64,000 nucleotides of DNA from Kribbella sp. ALI-6-A. Lineage in GTDB: Bacteria; Actinomycetota; Actinomycetes; Propionibacteriales; Kribbellaceae. This document shows, piece by piece, positions 26,158 to 34,885 of this stretch. The translations under genes and the position numbers were made by a program. Position 1 is the stretch's first letter; each line of letters begins with the position of its first letter. The notes below the pieces were generated by a model. It saw only the letters and a list, made by a program, of their open reading frames with translations. It was not told the origin of the DNA and did no database searches. The DNA lies in NCBI RefSeq assembly GCF_001984195.1, contig NZ_MTQN01000004.1:62001-126000 (forward strand), read 5' to 3'.

Positions 26158-27371
26158 GGCGCGGCATCGGGCGGCAGGCCCTCGTCCTCGCCCTGGTGGC
26201 GGCGTCCTTGCCGAGCGGCCTGGCGGTCGCCCGGGACGTCGATCCGCCCGAGCAGGAGGCGACCCACACGATCACCGGCCGCGGCTTCGGCCACGGCCGC
26301 GGAATGTCCCAGTACGGCGCTCAGGGCGCGGCGCTGGCCGGCAAGAACGTGAAGCAGATTCTCGACTTCTACTACCCGGGCACGGCCGCCGGCCAGGCGA
26401 CCGGCTCGATCCGGATCCGGCTCACCGGCGACACGACCGACGGGGTCCGCGTGGTTGCGGCCACCGGGCTGAAACTGCGGGACCTGAAGACGAACAAGGT
26501 CTATCCGTTGCCGGTGGCATCAAACCGGAACCAGTGGTCGATCGATCCGCACGGCGAACACGGCACACAGGTCCGCTCGTTCGACAGCAAGTCGCGGGTC
26601 TGGACGCGGTGGCGGACGCTGAGCGGGATGGCCCAGTTCGAAGGGCCGGCGGTGATCGCGCTGATCATGCCGAGCGGTTCGCAGGCCAAGTACCGGGGAG
26701 TGCTGCGCGCGGTCGACGTGGGCGGCGCGCACCTGGACACGATCAACGCGCTGTCGCTGGAGACGTACCTGCGCGGGGTGGTCCCGCGGGAGGCGATCAT
26801 CAGCTGGCGACCGGCCGCTCTGCAGGCCCAGGCAGTTGCCGCGCGCACCTATGCGGCGTACCACCGCAAGCGGTCCACCAAGCGCGCCTACGACCTGTGC
26901 GACACGATCGCCTGCCAGGTGTACGGCGGCTACTCGTCGGAGAAGGCGTCGACCAACGCGGCGATCGCGGCGACCGCCGGGCAGGTCCGGCTCTACCGGA
27001 ACACGCCGATCATCGCGGAGTTCTCGTCCTCGAACGGCGGCGCGACCACGGCGGGCAAGGTGGCCTACCAGGTGGCCAAGCTGGACAGCTGGGACGCCTA
27101 CCCGGGCAACAAGAACCCGAATGTCAGCTGGACGACGAAGCGGACCAGCTCGCAGCTGCAGAAGGCCTTCGGTGTCGGGAAGCTGAAGCGCATCTCGATC
27201 AGCCGACGGACCGGGCTCGGCCCGGGCGGCGGCCGGGTGACGCGAGTGGTCGCGACCGGGGCCGCCGGCACCCGCGCCTTCACCGGCGATCAGGTGCGGG
27301 CCAACCTGCATCTGAAGTCGGCGTGGTTCACGTTCGCCGGCGTCGACACACTTGATATACCAACTGATTGA
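26154..27371 (+). CDS. Exported SpoIID/LytB-domain protein
   Basis: A 405-aa protein with N-terminal signal (QALVLALVAASLPSGLAVA). The SpoIID domain has GRGFGHGRGMSQYGAQGAALAG, LETYLRGVVPREAIISW, ALQAQAVAARTYAAYH and FSSSNGGATTAG. SpoIID proteins are lytic transglycosylases for denuded glycan in spore formers; in actinomycetes they are predicted wall-remodelling factors. GTG 26154 overlaps the amidase stop. The amidase product (denuded glycan) would be a fitting SpoIID substrate, so the pair probably works in sequence (inference). The last codons overlap the first palindrome of the next gene. Confidence 0.88.
   Translation: MRRGIGRQALVLALVAASLPSGLAVARDVDPPEQEATHTITGRGFGHGRGMSQYGAQGAALAGKNVKQILDFYYPGTAAGQATGSIRIRLTGDTTDGVRVVAATGLKLRDLKTNKVYPLPVASNRNQWSIDPHGEHGTQVRSFDSKSRVWTRWRTLSGMAQFEGPAVIALIMPSGSQAKYRGVLRAVDVGGAHLDTINALSLETYLRGVVPREAIISWRPAALQAQAVAARTYAAYHRKRSTKRAYDLCDTIACQVYGGYSSEKASTNAAIAATAGQVRLYRNTPIIAEFSSSNGGATTAGKVAYQVAKLDSWDAYPGNKNPNVSWTTKRTSSQLQKAFGVGKLKRISISRRTGLGPGGGRVTRVVATGAAGTRAFTGDQVRANLHLKSAWFTFAGVDTLDIPTD
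27352..27363. promoter_or_regulatory. Operator-like site 1 (TTGATATACCAA)
   Basis: Exact reverse complement of the site at 27473-27484, itself near-palindromic, and strikingly AT-rich for this genome. It overlaps the last codons of the SpoIID gene, upstream of the GH76 gene. Confidence 0.5.
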
Positions 27372-27459
27372 TCTTCGCTGAGCCATTGACGCTGCCTCCC
27401 TGCGCCGGTTACAACGTGACATCGATGTCAACCGCTGCCGCCTCAGGAGGAGCATCTCG

Positions 27460-28641
27460 ATGCGCAGAAGAATTGGTATATCAACCAGGGTCGCGGGTGG
27501 GCTGCTCACCGTGGCGATGCTCGGCACCCTGCACGTGCCCGGTGCCGACGCGGCGCCGGCCGACGAGCCGGCCGGTGCCCAGCCCGGCGGGGCGGCGGCG
27601 CGCGCGAACGCGTCGTACGACGCGCTGAACAAGTACTTCGGTGCCGGGCCCGGGCTGCTGCTGGAGGAGTACCCGAACGAGCAGCAGAACCCGTACTCCT
27701 ACATCTGGCCGTACTCGCAGGCCGCCGTCGCGGCGGAGAATCTCGCGGGCATCCCCGGCGCGGGCCGGAAGGCGGCCGCCGAGGCGGAGCGCCGGCTCGA
27801 CGGGTACGAGCCGTACTGGAACACCACCACGACGCCGAAGGGCTACGACTCCTACCTGCGGCCGCCGCTCGGCCAGGGTGGCGACAAGTTCTACGACGAC
27901 AACGAGTGGATCGGGCTGCACCTGATCCAGCACTACCAGCGGACTGGTGACCGCTCGTCGCTGGCGCGGGCGAAGGAGATCTTCGCGCTGGTCGTGCACG
28001 GCTGGGACACCGACCCGTCACACCCGTGCGCGGGTGGCGTGTTCTGGACCCAGGCGCCGTGGAGCCAGGACCGCAACACGGTCTCGAACGGCCCGGGCGC
28101 GGAGCTCGGCGCGCACCTGTACCTGCTCACCAAGGACCGGTCGTACCTGACCTGGGCGCAGCGGATGTACGAGTGGACCCGCGACTGCATGCTGGCGCCG
28201 AACGGCCTGTACTGGGACCACATCGACCTGGCCGGCAACATCGAGAAGACCCAGTGGAGCTACAACCAGGGCGTGATGCTGGGCGCTGGAACGTTGTTGT
28301 ACAAGGCAACCGGCCAGCAGCGCTACCTGACCGAGGCGAAGGCGCTGGCGAACGCGTCCCTGGCCTTCTACGGCAGCGAGGACCGGCTCTGGAAGCAGCC
28401 GACCCGGTTCAACGCGATCTGGTTCAAGAACCTGCTGATCCTGGACTCGGTGTCGCACGACCCGCGCTACACCAAGGTGATGAAGGCCTACTCGGCCCGG
28501 GCCTGGCAGGAGGTCCGTGATCCGGCCACCGGCCTGTTCCACTTCGCCGAAGGCCCGGTCCAGCTGCTCGAACAGGCCGGCATGGTCCAGATCGACTCTT
28601 TGCTCGCCTGGCCCCGCAGCCGCTACGACGAACTGGCCTGA
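27460..28641 (+). CDS. Secreted glycoside hydrolase family 76 (alpha-1,6-mannanase-like)
   Basis: A 393-aa exported protein (signal peptide ending near VPGADA) with the GH76 fold. Repeated helix-hairpin segments include IWPYSQAAVAAENLA, the catalytic Asp pair in FYDDNEWIGLHL (Asp146-Asp147) and WSYNQGVMLGAGTLLY. GH76 enzymes cleave alpha-1,6-mannan backbones of fungal walls or actinobacterial mannans. AGGAGG lies 10 bases before the ATG at 27460. Two 12-bp inverted copies of TTGATATACCAA bracket its promoter and codons 5-9, suggesting sugar-responsive repression. The 3' end overlaps the convergent gene by 19 bp. Confidence 0.87.
   Translation: MRRRIGISTRVAGGLLTVAMLGTLHVPGADAAPADEPAGAQPGGAAARANASYDALNKYFGAGPGLLLEEYPNEQQNPYSYIWPYSQAAVAAENLAGIPGAGRKAAAEAERRLDGYEPYWNTTTTPKGYDSYLRPPLGQGGDKFYDDNEWIGLHLIQHYQRTGDRSSLARAKEIFALVVHGWDTDPSHPCAGGVFWTQAPWSQDRNTVSNGPGAELGAHLYLLTKDRSYLTWAQRMYEWTRDCMLAPNGLYWDHIDLAGNIEKTQWSYNQGVMLGAGTLLYKATGQQRYLTEAKALANASLAFYGSEDRLWKQPTRFNAIWFKNLLILDSVSHDPRYTKVMKAYSARAWQEVRDPATGLFHFAEGPVQLLEQAGMVQIDSLLAWPRSRYDELA
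27473..27484. promoter_or_regulatory. Operator-like site 2 (TTGGTATATCAA) inside GH76 codons 5-9
   Basis: Reverse complement of site 1, 121 bp away centre to centre, placed just after the start codon, where a bound repressor would block transcription or loop with site 1. Confidence 0.5.
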
Positions 28642-29282
28642 GCCTGGGTGTCCTGGCCGAAGCCGAACCGGACCAGCACTTCGTCGTCCGCGCAGGCCCA
28701 GGCCAGGACCCCGCAAACCCACGCCAGGTAGTCGAGTGAGGTCGACCGCAAGGTGACCTCCCAGCCGTCCTCCGTGGCTTGGCCGAACCCCACAGTTCGG
28801 CCAAGCCACGGCTCGACCTTGCTGACCAGGTCGTCGCCCGCACACGACAGGGAGACCCGGGCAGGCAGCGCACCGGACGGGTCACTGAACTCGAACCACT
28901 CCCGTCCGTCGACGAACCGCAGCGGGTCGGCCGCCTTCACGCCTACCCGCACCTCGAGCCGCTCGAGCTCGAGTGTCCCGACCCGATCCGTAGCTTGCTG
29001 CAGCACCAGACCGGCCGACTGCAACGGCAGGTCGACGTCGGCCTGGAATCCACAACGGAAGATCAGTCCTGGCGGGAGCTCTCCGGTCCAGCCATCGGCC
29101 ACGTCGGTCGGATGCCATTGCAACCCGTCAGTCCGTCCGTCGAAAGCGGACATCCCCAACGCGGCCGCCTGGTTCGCCACCAGGATGAACAGGTCACGAT
29201 CAGCACCCGAGGCGTACGCCGCCGCGGTCCACGGATGCAGCCGCAGTTGTCCGTACGCCGCGAAGCCGAACTCCCCGCCCAC
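28623..29282 (-). CDS. Protein of unknown function
   Basis: A 219-aa soluble protein with no signal peptide, membrane segment or recognised motif. It is rich in beta-type segments (LRLHPWTAAAY, LELERLEVRVGVKA, WEVTLRSTSLDYLAWV). Start GTG 29282 lies 2 bases after the TGA of the secreted protein upstream, so it is translationally coupled to it. It ends 19 bp inside the convergent GH76 gene. No role can be assigned. Confidence 0.65.
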   Translation of the reverse strand: MGGEFGFAAYGQLRLHPWTAAAYASGADRDLFILVANQAAALGMSAFDGRTDGLQWHPTDVADGWTGELPPGLIFRCGFQADVDLPLQSAGLVLQQATDRVGTLELERLEVRVGVKAADPLRFVDGREWFEFSDPSGALPARVSLSCAGDDLVSKVEPWLGRTVGFGQATEDGWEVTLRSTSLDYLAWVCGVLAWACADDEVLVRFGFGQDTQAQASSS

Positions 29283-29284
29283 GG

Positions 29285-29779
29285 TCAAGCGGCCGTGGTG
29301 ATCGGCAGGCACTTGATCGCGACCGAAGCGGTGATCGCCTGCTCGTTGGAGTCGGCGTACCCGATCAGGTCCACGTCGATCCGTGATCGATAGGTGGAGT
29401 TGCCGACGACCGGCCCTGCCGCACACACCATCCGAGCGGCGGCGCGATTGGCGCTACCGCCGCCGGAGTAGACGGTTTTGGTGCCATGGGCGACGACCCG
29501 CCACCGTGAACCGTTCCACGCCTCGATCCAGATCTCGACCTTCGCGCGGGTCGCCTTCGTGGTGCCTTTGACCCACCAGCCGTGCGCCGAGACCGCGGCC
29601 GGTGGCGAGCTGGAGATGTGCACCCGGTCGCCGTTGGTGACGAAAAGCCCTGGTTCAGCGGGCCCCGTGGACGCCACCGGCGAGGTGGTGACCTGATCTG
29701 TGTGGACGGCTGCCGCCGGAGTCGCGCCGAGGAGGGACAGCGCGACGCCGGCGATGACGACAGTTCGGAGGTACCGCAT
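29285..29779 (-). CDS. Small secreted protein of unknown function
   Basis: A 164-aa protein with a signal peptide (MRYLRTVVIAGVALSLLGATPAAA). The mature domain looks like a beta-sandwich (VEIWIEAWNGSRWRVVAHG, RIDVDLIGYADS) with two Cys (RMVCAAG, IKCLP) able to form one disulfide. No family recognised. ATG 29779 places the signal peptide at the N terminus; an ATG 27 bp upstream is in frame. First gene of a two-gene unit with the 28623-29282 protein. Confidence 0.72.
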   Translation of the reverse strand: MRYLRTVVIAGVALSLLGATPAAAVHTDQVTTSPVASTGPAEPGLFVTNGDRVHISSSPPAAVSAHGWWVKGTTKATRAKVEIWIEAWNGSRWRVVAHGTKTVYSGGGSANRAAARMVCAAGPVVGNSTYRSRIDVDLIGYADSNEQAITASVAIKCLPITTAA

Positions 29780-29833
29780 GAGTTCGCTCCCATTCCGTTC
29801 GGTCATGGGCGGAACACTCAGGGTAGCGCTGGA

Positions 29834-30727
29834 TCAGTTCTTGGAGGCCGTCGTCGCGGCGGTGATCCGGACCTCGGTGGCCGGTCTGCCGTCCGTGGGG
29901 CTGTCTGGGCTGCTCGGGATCACGCCGGCGTTGGCGACCTTGTCGATGGCCTTGAGGCCGGCCGCGTCGACGGTGCCGAAAGCGGTGTAGGCCGGGTCGA
30001 GGCCGGAGCCGTCGCCGTAGACGATGAAGAACTGGCTGCCGTTGGTGTTCGGGCCGGAGTTGGCCATCGCGAGCGTGCCGCGGCCGTACTTGAGCTCGGG
30101 GAAGACCTCGTCCTTGAAGCTGTAGCCCGGGCCGCCGCTGCCGCTGGCGCTCGGGTCGCCGCACTGCAGCACCTGCAGGCCCTCGCCGACGGTGAGCCGG
30201 TGGCAGATCGTGTTGTCGAAGTACTTCTGGTCGACCAGGTTGACGAAGCTCTTCACCGTGCAGGGCGCAAGCGCGCTGTCCAGGGTCAGCCCGAGATCGC
30301 CGACGCTGGTCTTCAGCGTGACGTCGGTCGTGCCGCCGGTCTTGACCTTGCCATTGGCCGGCGGGTTCACCTTCTTGGCGGCCCCCTCGGCCTTGGTGTA
30401 GCTGCAGTCCACCTCGGCCGGCAGCGCGGACGGCCGCTTCAGCGGTGCCGCGAGCGCGGTCGGGATCGACTTCGGCTTGTTGTCCGGTCCGGCCTCCGAC
30501 GGCGCCGACGTCGGTTCCGTCGAGGGGGTGTCACCCGCGGTCGGGGTGTCCTTTCCACTGGTGTTCGCCGCAATCAGCACGGCGCCGACGATCACCACCA
30601 CCACGGACACGATCGCCGCGATGGTGACGCCCACCATCCGCCGCTGCCTGGCCCGCTCGGCCGCGCGCTCCGCCTGCCGCTGCGCCTTCCGCGCCGCGAG
30701 CTGCTGCTCGTGGGTCTTCTTGGACAT
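29834..30727 (-). CDS. Membrane-anchored cyclophilin-type peptidyl-prolyl isomerase
   Basis: A 297-aa protein with a short Lys/Arg/Gln-rich cytoplasmic N terminus (residues 1-30), one transmembrane helix (VGVTIAAIVSVVVVIVGAVLIAA), a Thr/Pro/Ser linker and an external cyclophilin domain. The latter shows SFVNLVDQKYFDNTICHRL, LQCGDPSASGSGGPGYSF and GTLAMANSGPNTNGSQFFI, matching the core of cyclophilins, which help folding of exported proteins. The HR of the FHR active-site motif is kept in CHRL. This layout is typical of actinobacterial extracellular PPIases. Confidence 0.92.
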   Translation of the reverse strand: MSKKTHEQQLAARKAQRQAERAAERARQRRMVGVTIAAIVSVVVVIVGAVLIAANTSGKDTPTAGDTPSTEPTSAPSEAGPDNKPKSIPTALAAPLKRPSALPAEVDCSYTKAEGAAKKVNPPANGKVKTGGTTDVTLKTSVGDLGLTLDSALAPCTVKSFVNLVDQKYFDNTICHRLTVGEGLQVLQCGDPSASGSGGPGYSFKDEVFPELKYGRGTLAMANSGPNTNGSQFFIVYGDGSGLDPAYTAFGTVDAAGLKAIDKVANAGVIPSSPDSPTDGRPATEVRITAATTASKN

Positions 30728-30828
30728 CGCACTCCTCGCCTCGATCGAGCCAACGCTGCAGGGAACCTACAACCAAACCCTGAGAATCACCTGGTGATCC
30801 GCCGCGTCGCTTTCGTGGGACAGGCCAG

Positions 30829-31758
30829 TCAGCGGGCGTCGTACGCCTCAGGGCCGCCGTTGGTGTTCAGGTACAGCGAGTACAGGGACGTCGTGGCGGT
30901 CAGGAACAGGCGGTTGCGCTTGGCGCCGCCGAAGCACAGGTTGGACACGACCTCGGGGACGAGCAGCTTGCCGAGCAGGGTGGCGTCGGGGTCGTAGACG
31001 TGCACGCCGTCGCCGGCCGCGCCCCAGATCCGGCCGGCCGAGTCCAGCCGGATGCCGTCGAAGGCGCCGCTGCCGCACTCGGCGAAGACCTCGCCGCCGG
31101 ACAGCGCCGTACCGTCGTTCGTGACGTCGAAGCGGCGGATGTGGGCTTCCTCGGTGTCGGTCACGTACAGCTGCGAGCCGTCGAGGGAGAAGACCAGCCC
31201 GTTCGGGCGGTTGAAGTCGTCGGCGACCCGGCTGATCGTGCCGTCCGGGGCGATCCGGTAGACGTGGCAGCCCTCGGTCTCGATCTCGCCGCGGTGGCCC
31301 TCGTAGTCGCTGTCGATCCCGTACGCCGGGTCGGTGAACCAGACCGAGCCGTCCGGCCGCACCACCACGTCGTTCGGGCTGTTCAGCCGCTTGCCTTCGT
31401 AGCCGTCGGCAAGGACCCGGATCGACCCGTCGTGCTCGGTCCGGGTGACCCGGCGGTTGCCGTGCTCGCAGCTGACCAGCCGGCCCTCGGTGTCGCGGGT
31501 GTGGCCGTTGGTGTTGCCGGCCGGCTCTCGGTACGCCGAGACCTGGTACGACGTCTCGTCCCAGCGCAGAATCCGGTTGTTCGGGATGTCGCTGAACAGC
31601 ACGTACCGGCCGGCGGGGGAGTAGACCGGGCCCTCCAGCCAGCGGCCGCCGGTCCACAGCCGCTCGAGGTGTTTGTCACCCAGCGGTCCGTTCCACCGAT
31701 CGTCGAGCTTCTCCCAGACAGCGGGAACGGTTCCGGCCAGCGGTTCGAGCAGGGACAT
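30829..31758 (-). CDS. SMP-30/gluconolactonase-family protein
   Basis: A 309-aa six-bladed beta-propeller of the SMP-30/LRE family, which hydrolyse sugar lactones or phosphoesters with one metal ion. Signatures are WLEGPVYSPAGRYVLFSDIPNNRILRW near residue 40, LNSPNDVVVRPDGSVWFTDPAYG in the middle and FNRPNGLVFSLDGSQLYVTD. These place the metal-binding Glu, Asn and Asp. I prefer ATG 31758 (MSLLEP) to 31764. A palindrome GGTGAC-N6-GTCACC lies about 20-36 bp upstream and may be its operator. A second, distinct family member is at 36.5 kb. Confidence 0.88.
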   Translation of the reverse strand: MSLLEPLAGTVPAVWEKLDDRWNGPLGDKHLERLWTGGRWLEGPVYSPAGRYVLFSDIPNNRILRWDETSYQVSAYREPAGNTNGHTRDTEGRLVSCEHGNRRVTRTEHDGSIRVLADGYEGKRLNSPNDVVVRPDGSVWFTDPAYGIDSDYEGHRGEIETEGCHVYRIAPDGTISRVADDFNRPNGLVFSLDGSQLYVTDTEEAHIRRFDVTNDGTALSGGEVFAECGSGAFDGIRLDSAGRIWGAAGDGVHVYDPDATLLGKLLVPEVVSNLCFGGAKRNRLFLTATTSLYSLYLNTNGGPEAYDAR

Positions 31759-31776
31759 CCGCACTCCTCACGATCG

Positions 31777-31794
31777 GGTGACAGCGTGGTCACC
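31777..31794. promoter_or_regulatory. Inverted repeat GGTGAC-N6-GTCACC upstream of the SMP-30 gene
   Basis: A perfect 6-bp-arm palindrome, with a second imperfect copy (GGTGAT...GGTCAC) immediately beyond it up to about 31815. It sits where a promoter operator for the SMP-30 gene would be. Confidence 0.4.
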
Positions 31795-31927
31795 GGTGAT
31801 CGTACGGCGGTCACGCGCCCAATGAGCAGCCGATCGGCCACGAACCCGGTGCGGGCCTCCGCCGGCCGGCCTCAACCTTTTCCGGGCGGCGGCTCTCTTC
31901 TCAGGGTGTGACGAGAGGAGACCGTCG

Positions 31928-32131
31928 ATGCGACGCGACGAGGAGTTCACGCAGTACGCCGCCGCACGGCAGCAGCGCCTGTTCCAGCAGGCCTACCTTT
32001 TCGCCGGCGATCGCGACATCGCCCAGGACCTGGTCCAGGCGAAGCTGCTGAAGCTGTGCCGGGCCCGTGCTGTCGTCGTCCTGCGGTACTGGGAGGACCT
32101 CAGCATCGAGCAGACCGCCGATGCCGGACGT
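31928..32131 (+). pseudogene. Remnant of a SigE-family sigma-70 gene with internal deletion
   Basis: The first 45 codons match sigma region 2 of actinobacterial SigE-family factors (RRDEEFTQYAAARQQRLFQQAYL, AGDRDIAQDLVQAKLLKLC). The frame then jumps directly into region 4 (RAVVVLRYWEDLSIEQTAD), so about 70 codons (rest of region 2 and the linker) are gone. Region 4 breaks off before the DNA-recognition helix and runs, out of frame, into the anti-sigma-like gene. The reading frame stays open to 32617 by chance. It cannot be a working sigma factor. Confidence 0.75.
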
Positions 32132-32888
32132 GGTTCCGGCCGTGCTGGCCGAAGGGCCCCGGGCGGTCCGGCGGTACCGGGCGCTGGTGGGTGCGGGGGC
32201 TGTGCTGTCCACGCTGGCGGTGGTCGCGGCGGCGGTCACCGTCACGCCTCGGCTCCAGTCCGAGCCCCCGGTCGCGCCGGTGACCACTCTGCGGCCGATC
32301 CCCGCCGTACTCGGCTACGACGAGTTCCTCGGGTACGCCGCACAGACGCTGACCGCGGTGTTGCCGGAGGGGTTCGGCGCCGTCGAGGTCGGTCCCGTGG
32401 CCGACCGGGGCAACATGTCGGTCCGGGCCGGCGGCGCGACGTTCCCGATCACCTTCGAGCTGTCCGAACCGATGGCCGACTTCCCCGGACCCGGTACGAC
32501 GTGCGCGCCGCAGGTCCCGCTGGACAAGGGCACCGTCCGGGTCGAGCCCGACAACGACGAGTGCCAGGTCAAGCCGCTCGCGTCCGGCGGGCTCGCGATG
32601 GTCCGCAGGCCGAGTGAGCGGCAGCAGCAGACGGTGCACAACGGCGTGGTCGTCGTCGAGCCCGCCGGGGGCCGGAACGCGGTGTTGACCCTGGACCATC
32701 ACGGGCTGGGCCTGCGGCTGGCGATCTTCGCCGATCTGTCCGGGACCTCCGCACCGATCGACGGCGACCAGCTGCTCGCGATCGCGGCCGATCCGCGCCT
32801 GACCGACCTGCTCGACGTCTGGTCGACCCACTTGTCCTCGACGTACCGGTGGATCGACGGACCGACCACGCCGCCGACGCCGCGCTGA
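32121..32888 (+). CDS. Anti-sigma-like membrane protein, N-terminally truncated
   Basis: A 255-aa protein, MPDVVPAVLAEGPRAVRRYRALVG, with a transmembrane helix (GAVLSTLAVVAAAVTV) and an extracellular domain with Cys in PGTTCAPQ and DNDECQVK. Proteins of this type normally follow SigE-family sigma genes and have an N-terminal cytoplasmic part before the RRYRALVGAG segment. Here only about 20 residues of it remain, because the deletion that ended the sigma gene fused the two. The outer domain is intact, so it may still be made from ATG 32121, but sigma regulation is unlikely. Confidence 0.6.
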   Translation: MPDVVPAVLAEGPRAVRRYRALVGAGAVLSTLAVVAAAVTVTPRLQSEPPVAPVTTLRPIPAVLGYDEFLGYAAQTLTAVLPEGFGAVEVGPVADRGNMSVRAGGATFPITFELSEPMADFPGPGTTCAPQVPLDKGTVRVEPDNDECQVKPLASGGLAMVRRPSERQQQTVHNGVVVVEPAGGRNAVLTLDHHGLGLRLAIFADLSGTSAPIDGDQLLAIAADPRLTDLLDVWSTHLSSTYRWIDGPTTPPTPR

Positions 32889-33042
32889 CGGTATCCACCA
32901 GTTGGACGGCGCGACCAGCCCGTAGACACTCTTTGGGCCGGCCCGGCGAATCGACCGGGCCGGCACCGTGGTGTCGGTTACAACTCGTCTCCTGGCCAGT
33001 AACTTCGTCCTACACTCAGGCGACGCCGAAGGGAGCTGAGCT

Positions 33043-34818
33043 GTGCCGAACAGCCGCAAGATCACCAAGGTCCTCGTCGCCAACCGCGGCGAGATCGCCG
33101 TCCGGGTCGTGCGCGCCGCCGCCGACGCCGGGCTGGGCAGCGTCGCCGTCTACGCCGAGCCCGACCGGGACGCGTTGTTCGTCCGGCTCGCCGACGAGGC
33201 GTACTCGCTGGACGGCGCCACGCCGGCCGACTCCTACCTGAACATCGCCAAGATCCTGGACGTCGCGGTCCGCTCCGGCGCCGACGCCGTGCACCCGGGC
33301 TACGGCTTCCTGGCCGAGAACGCCGAGTTCGCGCAGGCGGTGATCGACGCCGGGCTGATCTGGATCGGCCCGCCGCCGTCCGCGATCGACTCCCTCGGCG
33401 ACAAGGTCAAGGCCCGGCACATCGCCGAGAAGGTCGGCGCCCCGCAGGTCCCCGGCACGCCGGACCCGGTTGCGAACGCCGACGAGGTGGTCGCCTTCGC
33501 ACAGGAGTACGGCCTGCCGATCGCCATCAAGGCGGCGTACGGCGGTGGTGGGCGCGGGATGAAGGTGGCCCGGACGCTGGAGGAGGTCCCGGAGCTGTTC
33601 GAGTCCGCGACCCGCGAGGCGATCAGCGCCTTCGGCCGCGGCGAGTGCTTCGTCGAGCGCTACCTGGACAAGCCGCGGCACGTCGAGACCCAGTGCCTGG
33701 CCGATGCCCATGGCAACGTTGTCGTGGTGTCCACGCGGGACTGCTCGCTGCAGCGCCGGTACCAGAAGCTGGTCGAGGAGGCACCCGCGCCGTTCCTGTC
33801 GCAGGAGCAGCTGGACACGCTCTACACCTCGTCCAAGGCGATCCTGCGCGAGGCCGGCTACGTCGGCGCCGGGACGTGCGAGTTCCTGGTCGGCCAGGAC
33901 GGGCTGATCTCGTTCCTCGAGGTGAACACCCGGCTGCAGGTCGAGCACCCGGTCTCCGAAGAGGTCACCGGCCTCGACCTGGTCCGCGAGATGTTCCGGA
34001 TCGCCGACGGCGAGGAACTCGGGTACGACGACCCGGAGGTGTCCGGGCACTCGATCGAGTTCCGGATCAACGCCGAGGACGCCGGCCGCGGGTTCCTGCC
34101 CGCGCCGGGCACGCTGACCCGCTGGCACGCGCCGTCCGGACCGGGCGTGCGGCTCGACGGTGGCTACGACCAGGGCGAGACCGTGCCGGGGTCGTTCGAC
34201 TCGCTGGTGGCCAAGCTGATCGTCACCGGGCGCGACCGGACCCAGGCGCTGGAGCGGTCGCGGCGCGCGCTGAAGGAGTTCGTGGTCGAGGGGATGCCGA
34301 CGGTGATCCCGTTCCACGCGACGGTGGTCAGCGACCCGGCCTTCGTCGGCGACGACGGCTTCACGGTGCACACCCGCTGGATCGAGACCGAGTTCGACAA
34401 CCAGATCCCGCCGTACGACGGGGCCGCCGAGACCGCCGAGGGTGGTGAGCGGGAGAAGGTCACCGTCGAGGTCGGCGGGAAGCGGCTCGAGGTCGTGCTG
34501 CCGGCCGGGCTGGGTGCTTCCGCGGCGGCTGCCGGTGGTGGTGCCGGCGCGAAGAAGAAGCCGGCCAAGCGGTCCGGGGGCGGCGGCAAGTCGGCCGCGT
34601 CCGGGGACTCGCTGACCTCGCCGATGCAGGGCACGATCGTGAAGATCGCCGTCGAGGAGGGCGCGACGGTCGCGGAAGGCGACCTGGTCGTCGTCCTGGA
34701 GGCGATGAAGATGGAGCAGCCGCTGAACGCGCACAAGGCGGGCACCGTCACAGGTCTGACCGCCGAGGTCGGTGCGACGGTTGCCGCCGGTGCGGCGATC
34801 TGCGAGATCAAGGACTGA
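33043..34818 (+). CDS. Acyl-CoA carboxylase alpha subunit (biotin carboxylase + BCCP)
   Basis: A 591-aa biotin-dependent carboxylase subunit. The biotin carboxylase domain has [18 protein letters not shown], the ATP-grasp loop [32 protein letters not shown] and [10 protein letters not shown]. An Ala/Gly/Lys linker leads to the biotinyl domain with the target Lys556 in EAMKMEQP. It carboxylates biotin, which a separate beta subunit (for example the one at 56.1 kb) uses to make malonyl-, methylmalonyl- or methylglutaconyl-CoA. GTG 33043 follows GGGAG. A terminator hairpin comes right after the stop. Confidence 0.95.
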   Translation: MPNSRKITKVLVANRGEIAVRVVRAAADAGLGSVAVYAEPDRDALFVRLADEAYSLDGATPADSYLNIAKILDVAVRSGADAVHPGYGFLAENAEFAQAVIDAGLIWIGPPPSAIDSLGDKVKARHIAEKVGAPQVPGTPDPVANADEVVAFAQEYGLPIAIKAAYGGGGRGMKVARTLEEVPELFESATREAISAFGRGECFVERYLDKPRHVETQCLADAHGNVVVVSTRDCSLQRRYQKLVEEAPAPFLSQEQLDTLYTSSKAILREAGYVGAGTCEFLVGQDGLISFLEVNTRLQVEHPVSEEVTGLDLVREMFRIADGEELGYDDPEVSGHSIEFRINAEDAGRGFLPAPGTLTRWHAPSGPGVRLDGGYDQGETVPGSFDSLVAKLIVTGRDRTQALERSRRALKEFVVEGMPTVIPFHATVVSDPAFVGDDGFTVHTRWIETEFDNQIPPYDGAAETAEGGEREKVTVEVGGKRLEVVLPAGLGASAAAAGGGAGAKKKPAKRSGGGGKSAASGDSLTSPMQGTIVKIAVEEGATVAEGDLVVVLEAMKMEQPLNAHKAGTVTGLTAEVGATVAAGAAICEIKD

Positions 34819-34829
34819 CGAACGACGCT

Positions 34830-34871
34830 CGGCCCCGCACCGACCGCCTTTCAGCGGTGGATGCGGGGCCG
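34830..34871. terminator. Hairpin terminator between convergent genes
   Basis: CGGCCCCGCA (34830-34839) pairs with TGCGGGGCCG (34862-34871), with an inner ACCGC/GCGGT stem. It lies between the carboxylase alpha gene and the Nramp-like gene. Confidence 0.8.
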
Positions 34872-34885
34872 TTGCCGTGACGAGG

